Assembly (NCBI GenBank): GCA_963731205.1
Contig: CAVSUJ010000001.1
Coordinates: 372,001-436,000 of the forward strand
DNA length: 64,000 bases
Direction of reading: 5' to 3'
DNA from: DATAZK01 sp963731205
GTDB lineage: Bacteria; Actinomycetota; Actinomycetes; Frankiales; Frankiaceae
Under the pieces are notes generated by a model. The model did not search any database, was not told the origin of the DNA, and saw only the letters and a list, made by a program, of their open reading frames with translations. Position 1 is the first letter of the stretch. The number at the start of each line of letters is the position of its first letter. Below are positions 1 to 7,818 of the stretch, piece after piece. The position numbers and the translations under genes were made by a program.

Positions 1-2
1 CC

Positions 3-392
3 GACGGCATCCCGCTCGTCGTGCTCTCGGGCAAGGAGTACGGCTCAGGATCGTCTCGCGACTGGGCGGCCAAGGGCACCGCGCTGCTCGGCGTGCGCGC
101 CGTGATTGCCGAGTCCTACGAGCGGATCCATCGCTCCAACCTGATCGGCATGGGCGTGCTGCCGCTGCAGTACCCGCAGGGCGAGACCCGCGAGTCGCTC
201 GGCCTCACCGGCGAGGAGGAGTTCACGATCCGCGGCCTCTCCGAGGTCTCGGACGAGACCGACACCATCCGGGTGCAGGCGGGCGACACGACCTTCGACG
301 CCGTGGTGCGCATCGATACGCCTGGTGAGGCCGAGTACTTCCGGCACGGCGGCATCCTGCCTTACGTGCTGCGCTCGCTGCTCGAGCGGTGA
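3..392 (+). CDS. acnA: Aconitate hydratase, C-terminal part (5' truncated by window edge)
   Basis: This is the last ~129 residues of an AcnA-type aconitase, the TCA-cycle enzyme that interconverts citrate and isocitrate. The frame is open to the left edge, so the start lies outside the window. The stretch GKEYGSGSSRDWAAKG followed by AVIAESYERIHRSNLIGMGVLPL is the swivel-domain (domain 4) signature; the SRDWAAKG region contributes substrate-binding Ser/Arg residues in this family. The iron-sulfur cysteines lie upstream and cannot be checked. Its stop codon overlaps the GTG start of the following gene by 4 nt, so the two are probably co-transcribed. Confidence 0.93.
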   Translation, partial: DGIPLVVLSGKEYGSGSSRDWAAKGTALLGVRAVIAESYERIHRSNLIGMGVLPLQYPQGETRESLGLTGEEEFTIRGLSEVSDETDTIRVQAGDTTFDAVVRIDTPGEAEYFRHGGILPYVLRSLLER

Positions 393-1207
393 CCGATCCC
401 GGGGCGCTGCTCGACGTGGCTCTGCGGATCGCCCGGGAGGCCGGCGCGCTCCTCGCTGAGGGGCGCGCTCACGTCGGCCATCATGTCGCCGTGGCCGCGA
501 CGAAATCGTCGCCCACCGATGTGGTGACGGCTATGGACCGGGCGTCCGAGGCGCTCATCGTGAAGCGCCTCGACGAGCTGCGTCCCGGCGACGGGCTGCT
601 CGCGGAGGAGGGCTCGGCCCGGGCGTCGGACACCGGTATCGAGTGGGTCGTCGATCCGCTCGACGGCACCGTGAACTACCTGTACGGGGTGCCGTTCTGG
701 TCGGTGTCGATAGCGGCGCGGCTCACCGCGGATCCGGCCGACCAGGCGCTCGTCGCCGTGGTGCATGCACCGGTGCTCGGGATGACCTGGATCGGCTCGC
801 GGGGCCAGGGGTCTTCGCGCGACGGCAACCCCATGCGCGGCTCCTCGGCGTCGACGCTGGAGCAGGCACTCGTCGGCACCGGCTTCGGGTACGACGCGGG
901 CCGGCGCGCCCGGCAGGCCGAGGTGGTCAGCCGGGTGCTGCCGCAAGTGCGTGACATCCGCCGCTTCGGCTCGGCCGCGGTCGACCTGTGCCTGGCCGCC
1001 GAGGGCATCATCGACGCGTACTTCGAGCAGGGCCTCAAACCGTGGGACCGCGCGGCGGGCACCCTGATCGCCCGGGAAGCCGGCCTCACCGTCGCCGGCC
1101 TCGACGGCGCGCCGCCTGGGGAGCAGCTCACCATCGCCGCCACCCCCGCTCTCTTCACCCCGCTCCACGACCTCCTCGCCGAGAACCCCCGCGCCGACCG
1201 ACTCTGA
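389..1207 (+). CDS. Inositol monophosphatase family protein (possible histidinol-phosphatase HisN)
   Basis: A 272-residue Mg-dependent sugar-phosphate phosphatase of the IMPase/FIG superfamily. Metal-binding motifs are all visible: TDVVTAMD (about 43-50), AEEG (72-75), WVVDPLDGTVNYLYG (86-100), and the C-terminal KPWDRAAGTLIAREAG block with its WD aspartate. Length fits the family (about 260-280). The GTG start overlaps the aconitase stop (GTGA). In actinobacteria such proteins act either on inositol-1-phosphate or on histidinol-phosphate; there are no his or ino genes nearby to decide, so substrate is left open. A strong hairpin follows the stop. Confidence 0.88.
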   Translation: MTDPGALLDVALRIAREAGALLAEGRAHVGHHVAVAATKSSPTDVVTAMDRASEALIVKRLDELRPGDGLLAEEGSARASDTGIEWVVDPLDGTVNYLYGVPFWSVSIAARLTADPADQALVAVVHAPVLGMTWIGSRGQGSSRDGNPMRGSSASTLEQALVGTGFGYDAGRRARQAEVVSRVLPQVRDIRRFGSAAVDLCLAAEGIIDAYFEQGLKPWDRAAGTLIAREAGLTVAGLDGAPPGEQLTIAATPALFTPLHDLLAENPRADRL

Positions 1208-1217
1208 CTCGCGGAAA

Positions 1218-1265
1218 TTCGAGGAAACCTACGTTTTCGGGCGCCCAAGCGTAGGTTTCCTCGAA
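1218..1265. terminator. Bidirectional hairpin terminator between convergent genes
   Basis: Perfect 16-bp inverted repeat: arms 1218-1233 (TTCGAGGAAACCTACG) and 1250-1265, loop of 16 nt. It sits in the 76-nt gap between the convergent IMPase-like gene and the carbonic-anhydrase-like gene, so it can serve both strands. There is no clear T-tract, as is common for actinobacterial terminators. Confidence 0.75.
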
Positions 1266-1283
1266 CTTTCGGCCATCGCCGGA

Positions 1284-1802
1284 TCAGTCGAGGCGGCGCA
1301 GTTCCTTGGCGTACCAGGCGGCGTTGAAGACGTAGGCATCGCGGCCGTGGCTGATCAGCCCAGGCGACGCGGAGCCGGGCTTGATGGTCGCGGGCACCCC
1401 GAGTGCCTGCGCGCCGGTCGGCACCTCCATGCGGCCCGGCACGACCGCGCCGGCCCCAACCACCGCGCCGGTGCGCACGATCGCCCCGTGCAGCACCACC
1501 GATCCGCTGCCGACGAGCGAGAAATCCTCGACCGTGCAGCCCTCCAGATGGGCGAGATGGCCGACCACGCAGTCGTCGCCGATGATCGTCGGAAACGTGG
1601 GCGTGCAGTGGATGACAGTGCCGTCCTGGACCGAGGTGCGCGCCCCGATACGGATGTCGCCGTGATCGCCGCGCAGCACCGCCGACGGCCAGACGCTCGA
1701 CTCCGGGCCGATGGTGACGCTGCCGATGATCACCGCATCCGGATGGACGTAGGCGGTCGGGTCGATATCGGGTTCACGGTCGCCGAGTGCGTAGAGGGCC
1801 AC
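1284..1802 (-). CDS. Gamma-carbonic anhydrase / hexapeptide-repeat family protein
   Basis: A 172-residue left-handed beta-helix protein. Hexapeptide repeats such as IGSVTIGPESSVWPSAVLRGD and VVGAGAVVP run through the sequence. The metal-ligand histidines of the gamma-class are present as DGTVIHC and VGHLAHLEGC; R45 and D47 in VLRGD are the conserved salt-bridge residues. The expected activity is CO2 hydration or a closely related acyl-transferase-like role; many actinobacterial members are uncharacterised. The GTG start at 1802 is chosen because it follows AGGAT by about 8 nt and gives the family N-terminus (ALYALGD). The longer open frame upstream is antisense-like shadow of the aldehyde dehydrogenase. 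Confidence 0.88.
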   Translation of the reverse strand: MALYALGDREPDIDPTAYVHPDAVIIGSVTIGPESSVWPSAVLRGDHGDIRIGARTSVQDGTVIHCTPTFPTIIGDDCVVGHLAHLEGCTVEDFSLVGSGSVVLHGAIVRTGAVVGAGAVVPGRMEVPTGAQALGVPATIKPGSASPGLISHGRDAYVFNAAWYAKELRRLD

Positions 1803-1891
1803 GACCCCATCCTGCCCAAGATTATTGGTCGCAGACCCGCGCTCCGCTTCGCTGCGCTCAGCCGAGTCACGATCTGCTCTGCGGCCGCGGT

Positions 1892-3394
1892 CTACCGCCC
1901 GTGCTGAGCCTTGAGTGCCTTCAGCAACACCGCCGTCGCCGAGGCGGGCCGGCGGAACGAGGTGAGGGGCACCGGCAGGTTGAAGCGCTGCCGGGTGATC
2001 GACTTGGCCCGGGCGAACTCGCGCAAGCCGTCCGCTCCGTGGATACGTCCGAAGCCGGATTCGCCGACCCCGCCGAACGGAAGCTCCGGCACGGTGGCGA
2101 ACGCGATCACCGAATTCACCGATGTCATTCCGGTACGCATCCGCCGGGCCAGCTCCATCGCCCGCGCCTTGCCGAACACCGCGCCCGCCAGCCCGTAGCC
2201 GGTGGCATTCGCCTGCGCCACCGCCTCGTCGCCATCGCGCACCTTCGTGACGGTGACCGTCGGCCCGAAGGTCTCCTGCGTGATCGCTGACGCTGAAGCC
2301 GGTACATCGACCAGTACGACCGGGTCCACGTAGGGCGGCCGGATACTCCCGCGGCCACCGACGACCGCCCGTGCGCCGGCATCCAGCGCCTCGTTCACGT
2401 GTCGCTCGATGATCTTCAGCTGGCCGGGCATCGTGATCGGCCCGTAGGAGGTGCCGGCCTCGACGGCCCGTGCGCGAGTGGTCAGCTCGCGGACGAACGC
2501 CTCGTAGTTGCGCTCGGTCACGTAGACCCGCTCGGTGCCGATGCAGGTCTGCCCGGCGTTGCTCATGGCGCCCCAGAGCGCCGCGTCGGCCGCCGCGCTC
2601 ACGTCGGCGTCGTCGTCGACGATCAGTGCGTCCTTGCCACCGCACTCCATCAGCACCGGGGTGAGGTTTTCGGCGCAGGCCGTCATCACCTTGCGTCCGG
2701 TGGCGGCGCTGCCGGTGAAGGCGAGCTTGTCGATGCGCGCCCGGCACAGCGCCGCGCCCGTCTCGCCGAGTCCGGTGACCACCTGGAAGACCGGTGGACC
2801 CGTCACAGCTTCGGCGAACGTCTCGGCGAGCCAGGTGCCGACGCCGGGGGTGTATTCACTCGGCTTGAAGACGACGGCGTTCCCTGCGGCCAGCGCGTAG
2901 CCGATCGAGCCCATCGGGGTGAAGATCGGGTAGTTCCAGGGCCCGATGACGCCGATCACGCCGAGCGGCGGGTACTCGACCGTGCAGGCCTGGTTCGCCG
3001 CCAGAATCCCGGAGCTCACCTTGTGCACGCCGAGCACTTTCGGCGCCGCTTTCGCCGCCCACGCCAGATGGTCGACGGCGAGCATGATCTCGAGCACCGC
3101 GTCGGCTTTCGGTTTGCCGTTCTCCGCGGTCATGAGTTCGGCAAGCTCCTCGGCGCGGCGAGCCAGCAGCCGCCGCCAGGCAGCGAGGCGGGCCCGGCGG
3201 GCGTCGAAGCCGAGCTCGGCCCACCAGATGGCCGCTTCCCGGGCCCGGCCGGCAGCAGCGTCGACGGCCGCCTGGTCGTGGATCGGGTAGCTGGCGAGGA
3301 CCTCGCCCGTCGCGGGATTCAGCGAATCGAAGGTTGCGGACGCGCCCAAGGGTGCCGCCGTCGGATCGGCGGCAGGATCAACGGTGAGGGACAT
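1892..3394 (-). CDS. NAD(P)-dependent aldehyde dehydrogenase (succinate-semialdehyde dehydrogenase-like)
   Basis: A 500-residue ALDH-superfamily enzyme that oxidises aldehydes to acids. Rossmann-fold and catalytic features are in order: GPWNYP with Asn154, FKPSEYTP (about 177-184), the FTGSAATG nucleotide loop (about 227-234), Glu250 in MECGGKD, and nucleophile Cys284 in SNAGQTCIG. It resembles the actinobacterial GabD2/SSADH-like group, but substrate is not readable from sequence. The ATG at 3394 follows AGGAG at 6-nt spacing; the longer frame upstream lacks family sequence. An amidase gene lies immediately upstream in the same direction (20-nt gap), so an amide-to-aldehyde-to-acid degradative pairing is possible. 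Confidence 0.92.
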   Translation of the reverse strand: MSLTVDPAADPTAAPLGASATFDSLNPATGEVLASYPIHDQAAVDAAAGRAREAAIWWAELGFDARRARLAAWRRLLARRAEELAELMTAENGKPKADAVLEIMLAVDHLAWAAKAAPKVLGVHKVSSGILAANQACTVEYPPLGVIGVIGPWNYPIFTPMGSIGYALAAGNAVVFKPSEYTPGVGTWLAETFAEAVTGPPVFQVVTGLGETGAALCRARIDKLAFTGSAATGRKVMTACAENLTPVLMECGGKDALIVDDDADVSAAADAALWGAMSNAGQTCIGTERVYVTERNYEAFVRELTTRARAVEAGTSYGPITMPGQLKIIERHVNEALDAGARAVVGGRGSIRPPYVDPVVLVDVPASASAITQETFGPTVTVTKVRDGDEAVAQANATGYGLAGAVFGKARAMELARRMRTGMTSVNSVIAFATVPELPFGGVGESGFGRIHGADGLREFARAKSITRQRFNLPVPLTSFRRPASATAVLLKALKAQHGR

Positions 3395-3414
3395 GCGAAC
3401 TCCTGAAAAGGCGA

Positions 3415-4782
3415 CTACAAGGGTGGGCGGCGCGCGGTCCAATCGAACGCCCGCTGCAGCTGGGCGGCGAGCGACAGCAGGGTGCGCTCCCGGCCGGGCA
3501 GCGCGACGAGTTGGACGGCCAGCGGAAGGCCGTCGTCGGTGAAACCGGCAGGAACGCAAGCAGCGGGAAAGCCGGCGATGTTCCAGGGCGTGGTGTACGC
3601 GCTGCGCCGTGACGAGCGCAGCGAGGTCAGCCAGGGACGCGAGGGGCGCAGGTTGGTCGCGGCGTCGGCGGGGCTCGGCAGGGCTGGTGTCAGCAGGACG
3701 TCGGCGTCACCGAACGTCTGCTCCGTGACGAGGGCGGCCCACTGCTCGCCCCGGCGGCGGGCGCGGCGCACCGCCTCGAGCGAGACGTGCTGGCCGAGTC
3801 GTGCCGGTACGCGTGCTGCCGGCGAAAGCAGCTGCGGGTCGACGAGGCGTACTGCGCTGTCACGCGCGCTGCGCAGGTAACGCGGGACGAAGGCGGGCGC
3901 CAGGAAGCCGTACGGCGGCTCCTCCTCGCAGACCACATGACCCAGCCCCGCCAGTCTTTCGGCTGTCTCGGTCAATGCCGCCGCGCACGATGCGGCGAGC
4001 CGCACGGGAAAGACCGGCCGGTCGCTCACGGCGATGCGCAGCGGCCCATCGGGCACTGACGTCGCCGCGTCTGCGTAGCCACTGGTCGCGCAGACGGCGT
4101 CGAACAGCAAGCCCGTATCGGCGACGTTGCGGGTGAGAAACCCCTGCGCCGACAGCCCGTACCAGCCGGTGCCTTCGGGTCCCTCCGGCAGCAGCCCGGG
4201 CGTGGGCTTGAGGCCGAACAGGCCGCACGAGGCCGCCGGGATCCGGATCGAACCACCGCCGTCGCTGGCGGTCGCGGCGGGGATGAGACCGGCGGCCACC
4301 GCGGCTGCCGATCCGCTCGAGGAGCCTCCCGCGGTGCGGTTGGTGTCCCACGGATTGCGTGCCGGGCCGTAGGGATGCAGGGCGAGCTCGGGCATCGTGG
4401 TGACGCCGAGGACGAGACATCCCGCCGTCCGCAGCGCGCTGACGACATCGGCGTCACGGGCCGCCGCCGGCTCTGCGGATCGGGTGCCTTGCCGGCTCGC
4501 GATCCCTGCGACCGCGACGCTGTTCTTCACTGCGACCGGGATGCCGAGCAGGGGCCGCTCGTCGCCTTGGGCTCTGGCCTGGTCAGCGGCGGCCGCTTCC
4601 TCGAGCACCGCGACCCGGCGCAGCTCGACGAAAGCGTGCAGCCGGGGCTCCAGCTCATCGATGCGAGCGAGCAGTTCGCTGACGAGAGCGACGCTCGTCA
4701 GGCTGCCACCGGCGAGCCTTTCCGCGAGCCCGGCGACACCGGCGTAGCCGACGGCGTCGACGGCATTGCCGTTGGTGGCCAC
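3415..4782 (-). CDS. Amidase signature family amidase
   Basis: A 455-residue amidase. The Ser-cisSer-Lys triad is intact: Lys86 in VAVKNSV, the cis-Ser within AGGSSSGSAAAVAAG (about 151-165) and nucleophile Ser178 in SDGGGSIRIPAA. Such enzymes hydrolyse aliphatic or aryl amides; GatA is excluded as the likely identity because no gatB/gatC neighbours are present and the C-terminal region differs from GatA. The GTG start is 3 nt from the stop of the DUF4235 gene upstream, and the aldehyde dehydrogenase follows 20 nt downstream, which suggests a three-gene operon. Confidence 0.87.
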   Translation of the reverse strand: MATNGNAVDAVGYAGVAGLAERLAGGSLTSVALVSELLARIDELEPRLHAFVELRRVAVLEEAAAADQARAQGDERPLLGIPVAVKNSVAVAGIASRQGTRSAEPAAARDADVVSALRTAGCLVLGVTTMPELALHPYGPARNPWDTNRTAGGSSSGSAAAVAAGLIPAATASDGGGSIRIPAASCGLFGLKPTPGLLPEGPEGTGWYGLSAQGFLTRNVADTGLLFDAVCATSGYADAATSVPDGPLRIAVSDRPVFPVRLAASCAAALTETAERLAGLGHVVCEEEPPYGFLAPAFVPRYLRSARDSAVRLVDPQLLSPAARVPARLGQHVSLEAVRRARRRGEQWAALVTEQTFGDADVLLTPALPSPADAATNLRPSRPWLTSLRSSRRSAYTTPWNIAGFPAACVPAGFTDDGLPLAVQLVALPGRERTLLSLAAQLQRAFDWTARRPPL

Positions 4783-4785
4783 GGC

Positions 4786-5133
4786 TCAGCCGGCCTGCTC
4801 TGAAGCCGCGGACTTCTTGGCCGACTTGTCGTTCTTGTCTTTCTTCGCCGGCTTGATGAGTCCCGGAGGCAGCTCACCGCGGGCACGTACCCAGGCTGCC
4901 GCTGCGGTCCGCTCGACCATCAGCCGCACCAGCCCGACGACGACTCCGGAGAGCGCGGCCCACACGATCGCCTGCTTGAGCGGCACGTGCGGCGAGCTCG
5001 GGTTCTCCGGCGGCGCCTCGCCGATGCCGGCTTCATAGACCCGTTCGGCGGCCTTGCGCGTCGCCGTTGCCGCCGCGGCAGCCGAGGCTCCGCCCACAAG
5101 CTTCCAGCCCAGCTTGTCGACCGCGTTAGCCAT
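4786..5133 (-). CDS. DUF4235 family membrane protein
   Basis: A 115-residue protein of the actinobacterial DUF4235 family, function unknown. The N-terminus (KLGWKLVGGASAAAAATATRK) and the VWAALSGVVVGLVRLMVER segment form two hydrophobic stretches, and the C-terminus is a Lys-rich tail (KPAKKDKNDKSAKKS), probably cytoplasmic. The ATG is preceded by AAGGAGG at 6-nt spacing, the strongest ribosome site in this part of the window. It heads the minus-strand run with the amidase and aldehyde dehydrogenase and is divergent from dut, with about 140 nt of shared upstream DNA. Confidence 0.82.
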   Translation of the reverse strand: MANAVDKLGWKLVGGASAAAAATATRKAAERVYEAGIGEAPPENPSSPHVPLKQAIVWAALSGVVVGLVRLMVERTAAAAWVRARGELPPGLIKPAKKDKNDKSAKKSAASEQAG

Positions 5134-5276
5134 GACGTGCCTCCTTCATGCCGCTCGGGCCGGAGGCGCTGTCGGCTGCGAGTAGCAACGTACCCACGCA
5201 GCCGGGCGAACGCACCCGCCGATTGGCGGCCGCGGCACCGGGATATCGGGGCTGCGGGTGAGTAGCGTTTGCGGCC

Positions 5277-5774
5277 ATGAGCATGCAGGTGAGCGTCAAG
5301 CGGCTGGATGCGCGGTTGCCGCTGCCGGCCTATGCCCACCCTGGTGACGCTGGTGCTGATCTGGTGACGGCGGTGGACGTCGAACTGGCGCCGGGGGAGC
5401 GCGCCCTGCTGCCCACCGGGATCGCCATCGCGCTGCCGCCCGGCTATGCCGCGTTCGTGCATCCGCGCAGCGGCCTGGCGGCCCGCCACGGCGTCTCACT
5501 CGTCAACTCACCAGGGACGATCGACAGCGGATACCGCGGTGAGATCCAGGTGGTGCTGTACAACGGCGATCCGCGCGAGACACTGCGCTTGCGCCGCGGA
5601 GATCGCATCGCCCAGCTGGTCATCCAAGCGGTCGAGACGGCGATATTCACCGAGGTGGACGAGTTGCCCGACAGCGTGAGAGCAGCTGGAGGTTTCGGGT
5701 CCACCGGCGGGTTCGGCAGCGAATCGCACACGGCGGCAAAGAGTGTCAAGGGAGAAAACGGTGTTCCGGCGTAA
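5277..5774 (+). CDS. dut: Deoxyuridine 5'-triphosphate nucleotidohydrolase
   Basis: dUTPase, 165 residues, which hydrolyses dUTP to dUMP and pyrophosphate, keeping uracil out of DNA and feeding dTMP synthesis. All five trimeric-dUTPase motifs are seen: HPGDAGADL, HPRSGLAARHG, NSPGTIDSGYRGEI, RGDRIAQLVI and the glycine-rich C-terminal arm GGFGSTGGFGS that closes over the active site. Two ATGs (5277 and 5283) are possible; neither has a clear Shine-Dalgarno. It ends inside the following gene (14-nt overlap), matching the conserved dut-DUF3710 pairing. Confidence 0.96.
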   Translation: MSMQVSVKRLDARLPLPAYAHPGDAGADLVTAVDVELAPGERALLPTGIAIALPPGYAAFVHPRSGLAARHGVSLVNSPGTIDSGYRGEIQVVLYNGDPRETLRLRRGDRIAQLVIQAVETAIFTEVDELPDSVRAAGGFGSTGGFGSESHTAAKSVKGENGVPA

Positions 5775-6534
5775 GGGCAAGGGCGCTCAGGCGGACGACG
5801 CGGAGTCGACCGACCTCACGGACGAGCTGACCGACGACGCGGCTGACGATTCCGCGGAGGGAGCGTCTGCTGACGCGCCGGCCCGCGTGGCCATCGATCT
5901 CGAGGCCGGTCCGTACGACGCGGACGAGGCGCCCTCCGACGAGATCCCGCGCATCGATCTGGGCTCGCTCCGGGTGCCGATGATCGACGGTCTCGAGGTG
6001 CGTCTCGACGTCGATCAGCAGACCGGGGAGCCCGCGCAGCTGGTGCTGGCCGACGGCGAAAGCATGCTGCAGCTGGCGGCGTTCGCGGCGCCCCGCAAGA
6101 GCGGGATCTGGGACCTGGTGCGGGGCGAGATCGCCGAGTCACTCGTGAGCGCGGGAGGCGCGGCGGAGGAGGTCGACGGGGCGCTGGGAACCGAGCTCGC
6201 GGCCAACATCCCCACCGGCGAGCCAGGAGGCGGCCTCGCGCCCGCCCGCTTCATCGGTGTCGACCGGCCGCGGTGGTTCCTGCGGGGCCTGCTGTCGGGC
6301 CCGGCGGCCGTCGACCGGCAGGCGTCCGCCCGGCTGGAGTTCGCCTTCCGGGGCACGATCGTGGTGCGCGGCAAGGACGCGATGCCCAGCCGCGATCCGT
6401 TGCCGCTGAAGCTGCCGGCAGAAGCGCTGCAGGTCGCACAGGAGGCGCAGGAGGCACAGGAAGCCCAGTCCGGCGGCGGCGCTCCTACGCTGGAGCAGCT
6501 CGATCCGGGGCCCACGATCACCGAGACCCGTTAG
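5761..6534 (+). CDS. DUF3710 family protein
   Basis: A 257-residue member of DUF3710, a conserved actinobacterial family of unknown function found next to dut. The first ~60 residues are acidic and low-complexity, followed by the conserved core with IDLGSLRVPMIDGLEVRLDVD, FAAPRKSGIWDLVRGEI and RFIGVDRPRWFLRGLL. The C-terminus carries a short tandem of QEAQEAQEA. The GTG at 5761 is chosen because AAGGGAG ends 6 nt upstream; an in-frame GTG at 5743 is less well placed. No catalytic motif is apparent. Confidence 0.87.
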   Translation: MFRRKGKGAQADDAESTDLTDELTDDAADDSAEGASADAPARVAIDLEAGPYDADEAPSDEIPRIDLGSLRVPMIDGLEVRLDVDQQTGEPAQLVLADGESMLQLAAFAAPRKSGIWDLVRGEIAESLVSAGGAAEEVDGALGTELAANIPTGEPGGGLAPARFIGVDRPRWFLRGLLSGPAAVDRQASARLEFAFRGTIVVRGKDAMPSRDPLPLKLPAEALQVAQEAQEAQEAQSGGGAPTLEQLDPGPTITETR

Positions 6535-6562
6535 CCGCCGATACGCAGCTGCCAGAGGTCCC

Positions 6563-6575
6563 GGTCACAGTGACC
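6563..6575. promoter_or_regulatory. Perfect palindrome, candidate operator upstream of the OB-fold gene
   Basis: GGTCAC-A-GTGACC is a perfect 13-nt palindrome in the 145-nt gap before the OB-fold gene. Two further GGTCA half-sites lie in direct orientation just downstream (starting at 6582 and 6597). The arrangement resembles a dimeric regulator site. No matching regulator is encoded beside it, and a convincing -35/-10 pair was not found. Confidence 0.35.
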
Positions 6576-6679
6576 CGGAAGGGTCATGGACAGTGGGTCA
6601 CTTGAGGGCACACTTAGGCCTGGACAGGCGTTGTATGTCATGCACGTGAGTTGCGAGTGAGTCGGGAGGAGGTGCGGCG

Positions 6680-7063
6680 GTGTCAGAACAGGGATGGTTG
6701 CGCCGGCGTCTTCACCGGCTGACGGCTGACGAGAACGAGCTCGAGGCGCAGCAGCTGCAGCGTCAGGTCGAGGTCGTGGGCGCCGAGAAGGTGTCGATGT
6801 GCCGCGAGCGTGACAGCGTCTGCATCGCGGGAACGATCCGCTCCGTGACCCTCAAGTCCCTGGCCGGAGCGCCGAGCCTGGAGGCCGACGTCTATGACGG
6901 GTCGGGCAGCGTCGTCGCGGTCTTCCTCGGCCGGCGCCGCATCCCGGGCATCGAGGCCGGTCGCTCGATCGTGCTGCACGGCCGGCTCACCTCACAAGGT
7001 CACCGTCAGACCATCTTCAACCCGCGCTACGAGCTGATTTGCGAGGGAGCAAAGTCGGCGTGA
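6680..7063 (+). CDS. OB-fold nucleic acid binding domain protein
   Basis: A 127-residue protein with an N-terminal Arg-rich helix (LRRRLHRLTADENELEAQQLQ) and an OB-fold resembling the tRNA-anti / RecG-wedge class: CIAGTIRSVTL, ADVYDGSGSVVAVFLGRRRIPGI, IVLHGRLTSQ, IFNPRYELI. This corresponds to the actinobacterial family that includes Rv2694c. Nucleic-acid binding is the family expectation; no enzymatic domain is present. The GTG start follows GGAGGAGG (6665-6672). Its stop overlaps the GTG of the next gene. Confidence 0.85.
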   Translation: MSEQGWLRRRLHRLTADENELEAQQLQRQVEVVGAEKVSMCRERDSVCIAGTIRSVTLKSLAGAPSLEADVYDGSGSVVAVFLGRRRIPGIEAGRSIVLHGRLTSQGHRQTIFNPRYELICEGAKSA

Positions 7064-7806
7064 CGCCCAGCGCGGGCGACGGCGAGGCCACTGAGGCTGC
7101 TGGTCCGGCCGCCTCAGCCCCCGACACCAGGGAGGGTGCCCGGGAAGATTCCGGCGCGCTGACCTCGGAGATGATCGCCGAGGCGATCGGTGGGCCGCGC
7201 GGTCTCCTCGACGCCGGCATTTCCGGCCTGGTGTTCGTGGTGGTCAACGCCGCCACCAGCCTGAACCCCGCCATTTTCTCCGCTGTCGGCTTCGGCGTGC
7301 TGCTCGTGGTGTTCCGGCTGGTGCGCCGCCAGCCCGTCCGGCAGGCCCTGACCGGCTTCGTGGTCATCGCAATCGCCGCCTTCGTCGCCTCGCGCACTCA
7401 CAGCGCGCGCGGTTTCTTCCTGCCGGGAATCCTGTCGCAGGGGGCGCTCACCATCGTGGCCGCCGTCTCGCTGATCATCCGACGGCCGTACATCGGTTAC
7501 GTGATGGGCGCGATCGACCTTCGTTTTTCCCATTGGCGCGAGTCGCCGAAGCTCCTGCGCGCGATGAACGTCGCCACCTTGATCTGGGGCCTGGTTTTTC
7601 TGTTCCGTGCCGTCGTCCAGGGTCTGCTCTATCTGGCCAACCGGCCCGGGTGGCTGGCGGCGGTTCAGCTCGCCCAGGGATGGCCGCTGTTCGCCGCTGC
7701 GCTTGCCTCCACCTATGCCCTTGCGCGGCGGGCCGCGGCGGCCGAGTCCGCAGCGCAACCGGAAAGCGCGAGCGAGCCGGTGACGTCAGAGCCGCTGACG
7801 CACTGA
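7060..7806 (+). CDS. DUF3159 family integral membrane protein
   Basis: A 248-residue membrane protein of DUF3159 (Rv2693c-like), function unknown. After a ~40-residue Ala/Glu-rich cytoplasmic leader, hydrophobic segments appear at LLDAGISGLVFVVVNAATS, IFSAVGFGVLLVVFRLV, ALTGFVVIAIAAFVAS, ALTIVAAVSLIIRRPYIGY, ATLIWGLVFLFRAVVQGLLY and WPLFAAALASTYALARR, giving five or six helices. The RRPYIGYVMG motif is the family hallmark. The GTG at 7060 overlaps the previous stop as GTGA, so translation is probably coupled. In related genomes potassium-uptake trk genes follow; here a LigD polymerase gene follows instead. Confidence 0.87.
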   Translation: MTPSAGDGEATEAAGPAASAPDTREGAREDSGALTSEMIAEAIGGPRGLLDAGISGLVFVVVNAATSLNPAIFSAVGFGVLLVVFRLVRRQPVRQALTGFVVIAIAAFVASRTHSARGFFLPGILSQGALTIVAAVSLIIRRPYIGYVMGAIDLRFSHWRESPKLLRAMNVATLIWGLVFLFRAVVQGLLYLANRPGWLAAVQLAQGWPLFAAALASTYALARRAAAAESAAQPESASEPVTSEPLTH

Positions 7807-7818
7807 CATCATCGGTCT

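Noticed and set aside
1284..2747. A 487-codon minus-strand frame
   Set aside because: Only its last 172 codons are a real (carbonic-anhydrase-like) protein; the rest is the aldehyde dehydrogenase read in a wrong frame.
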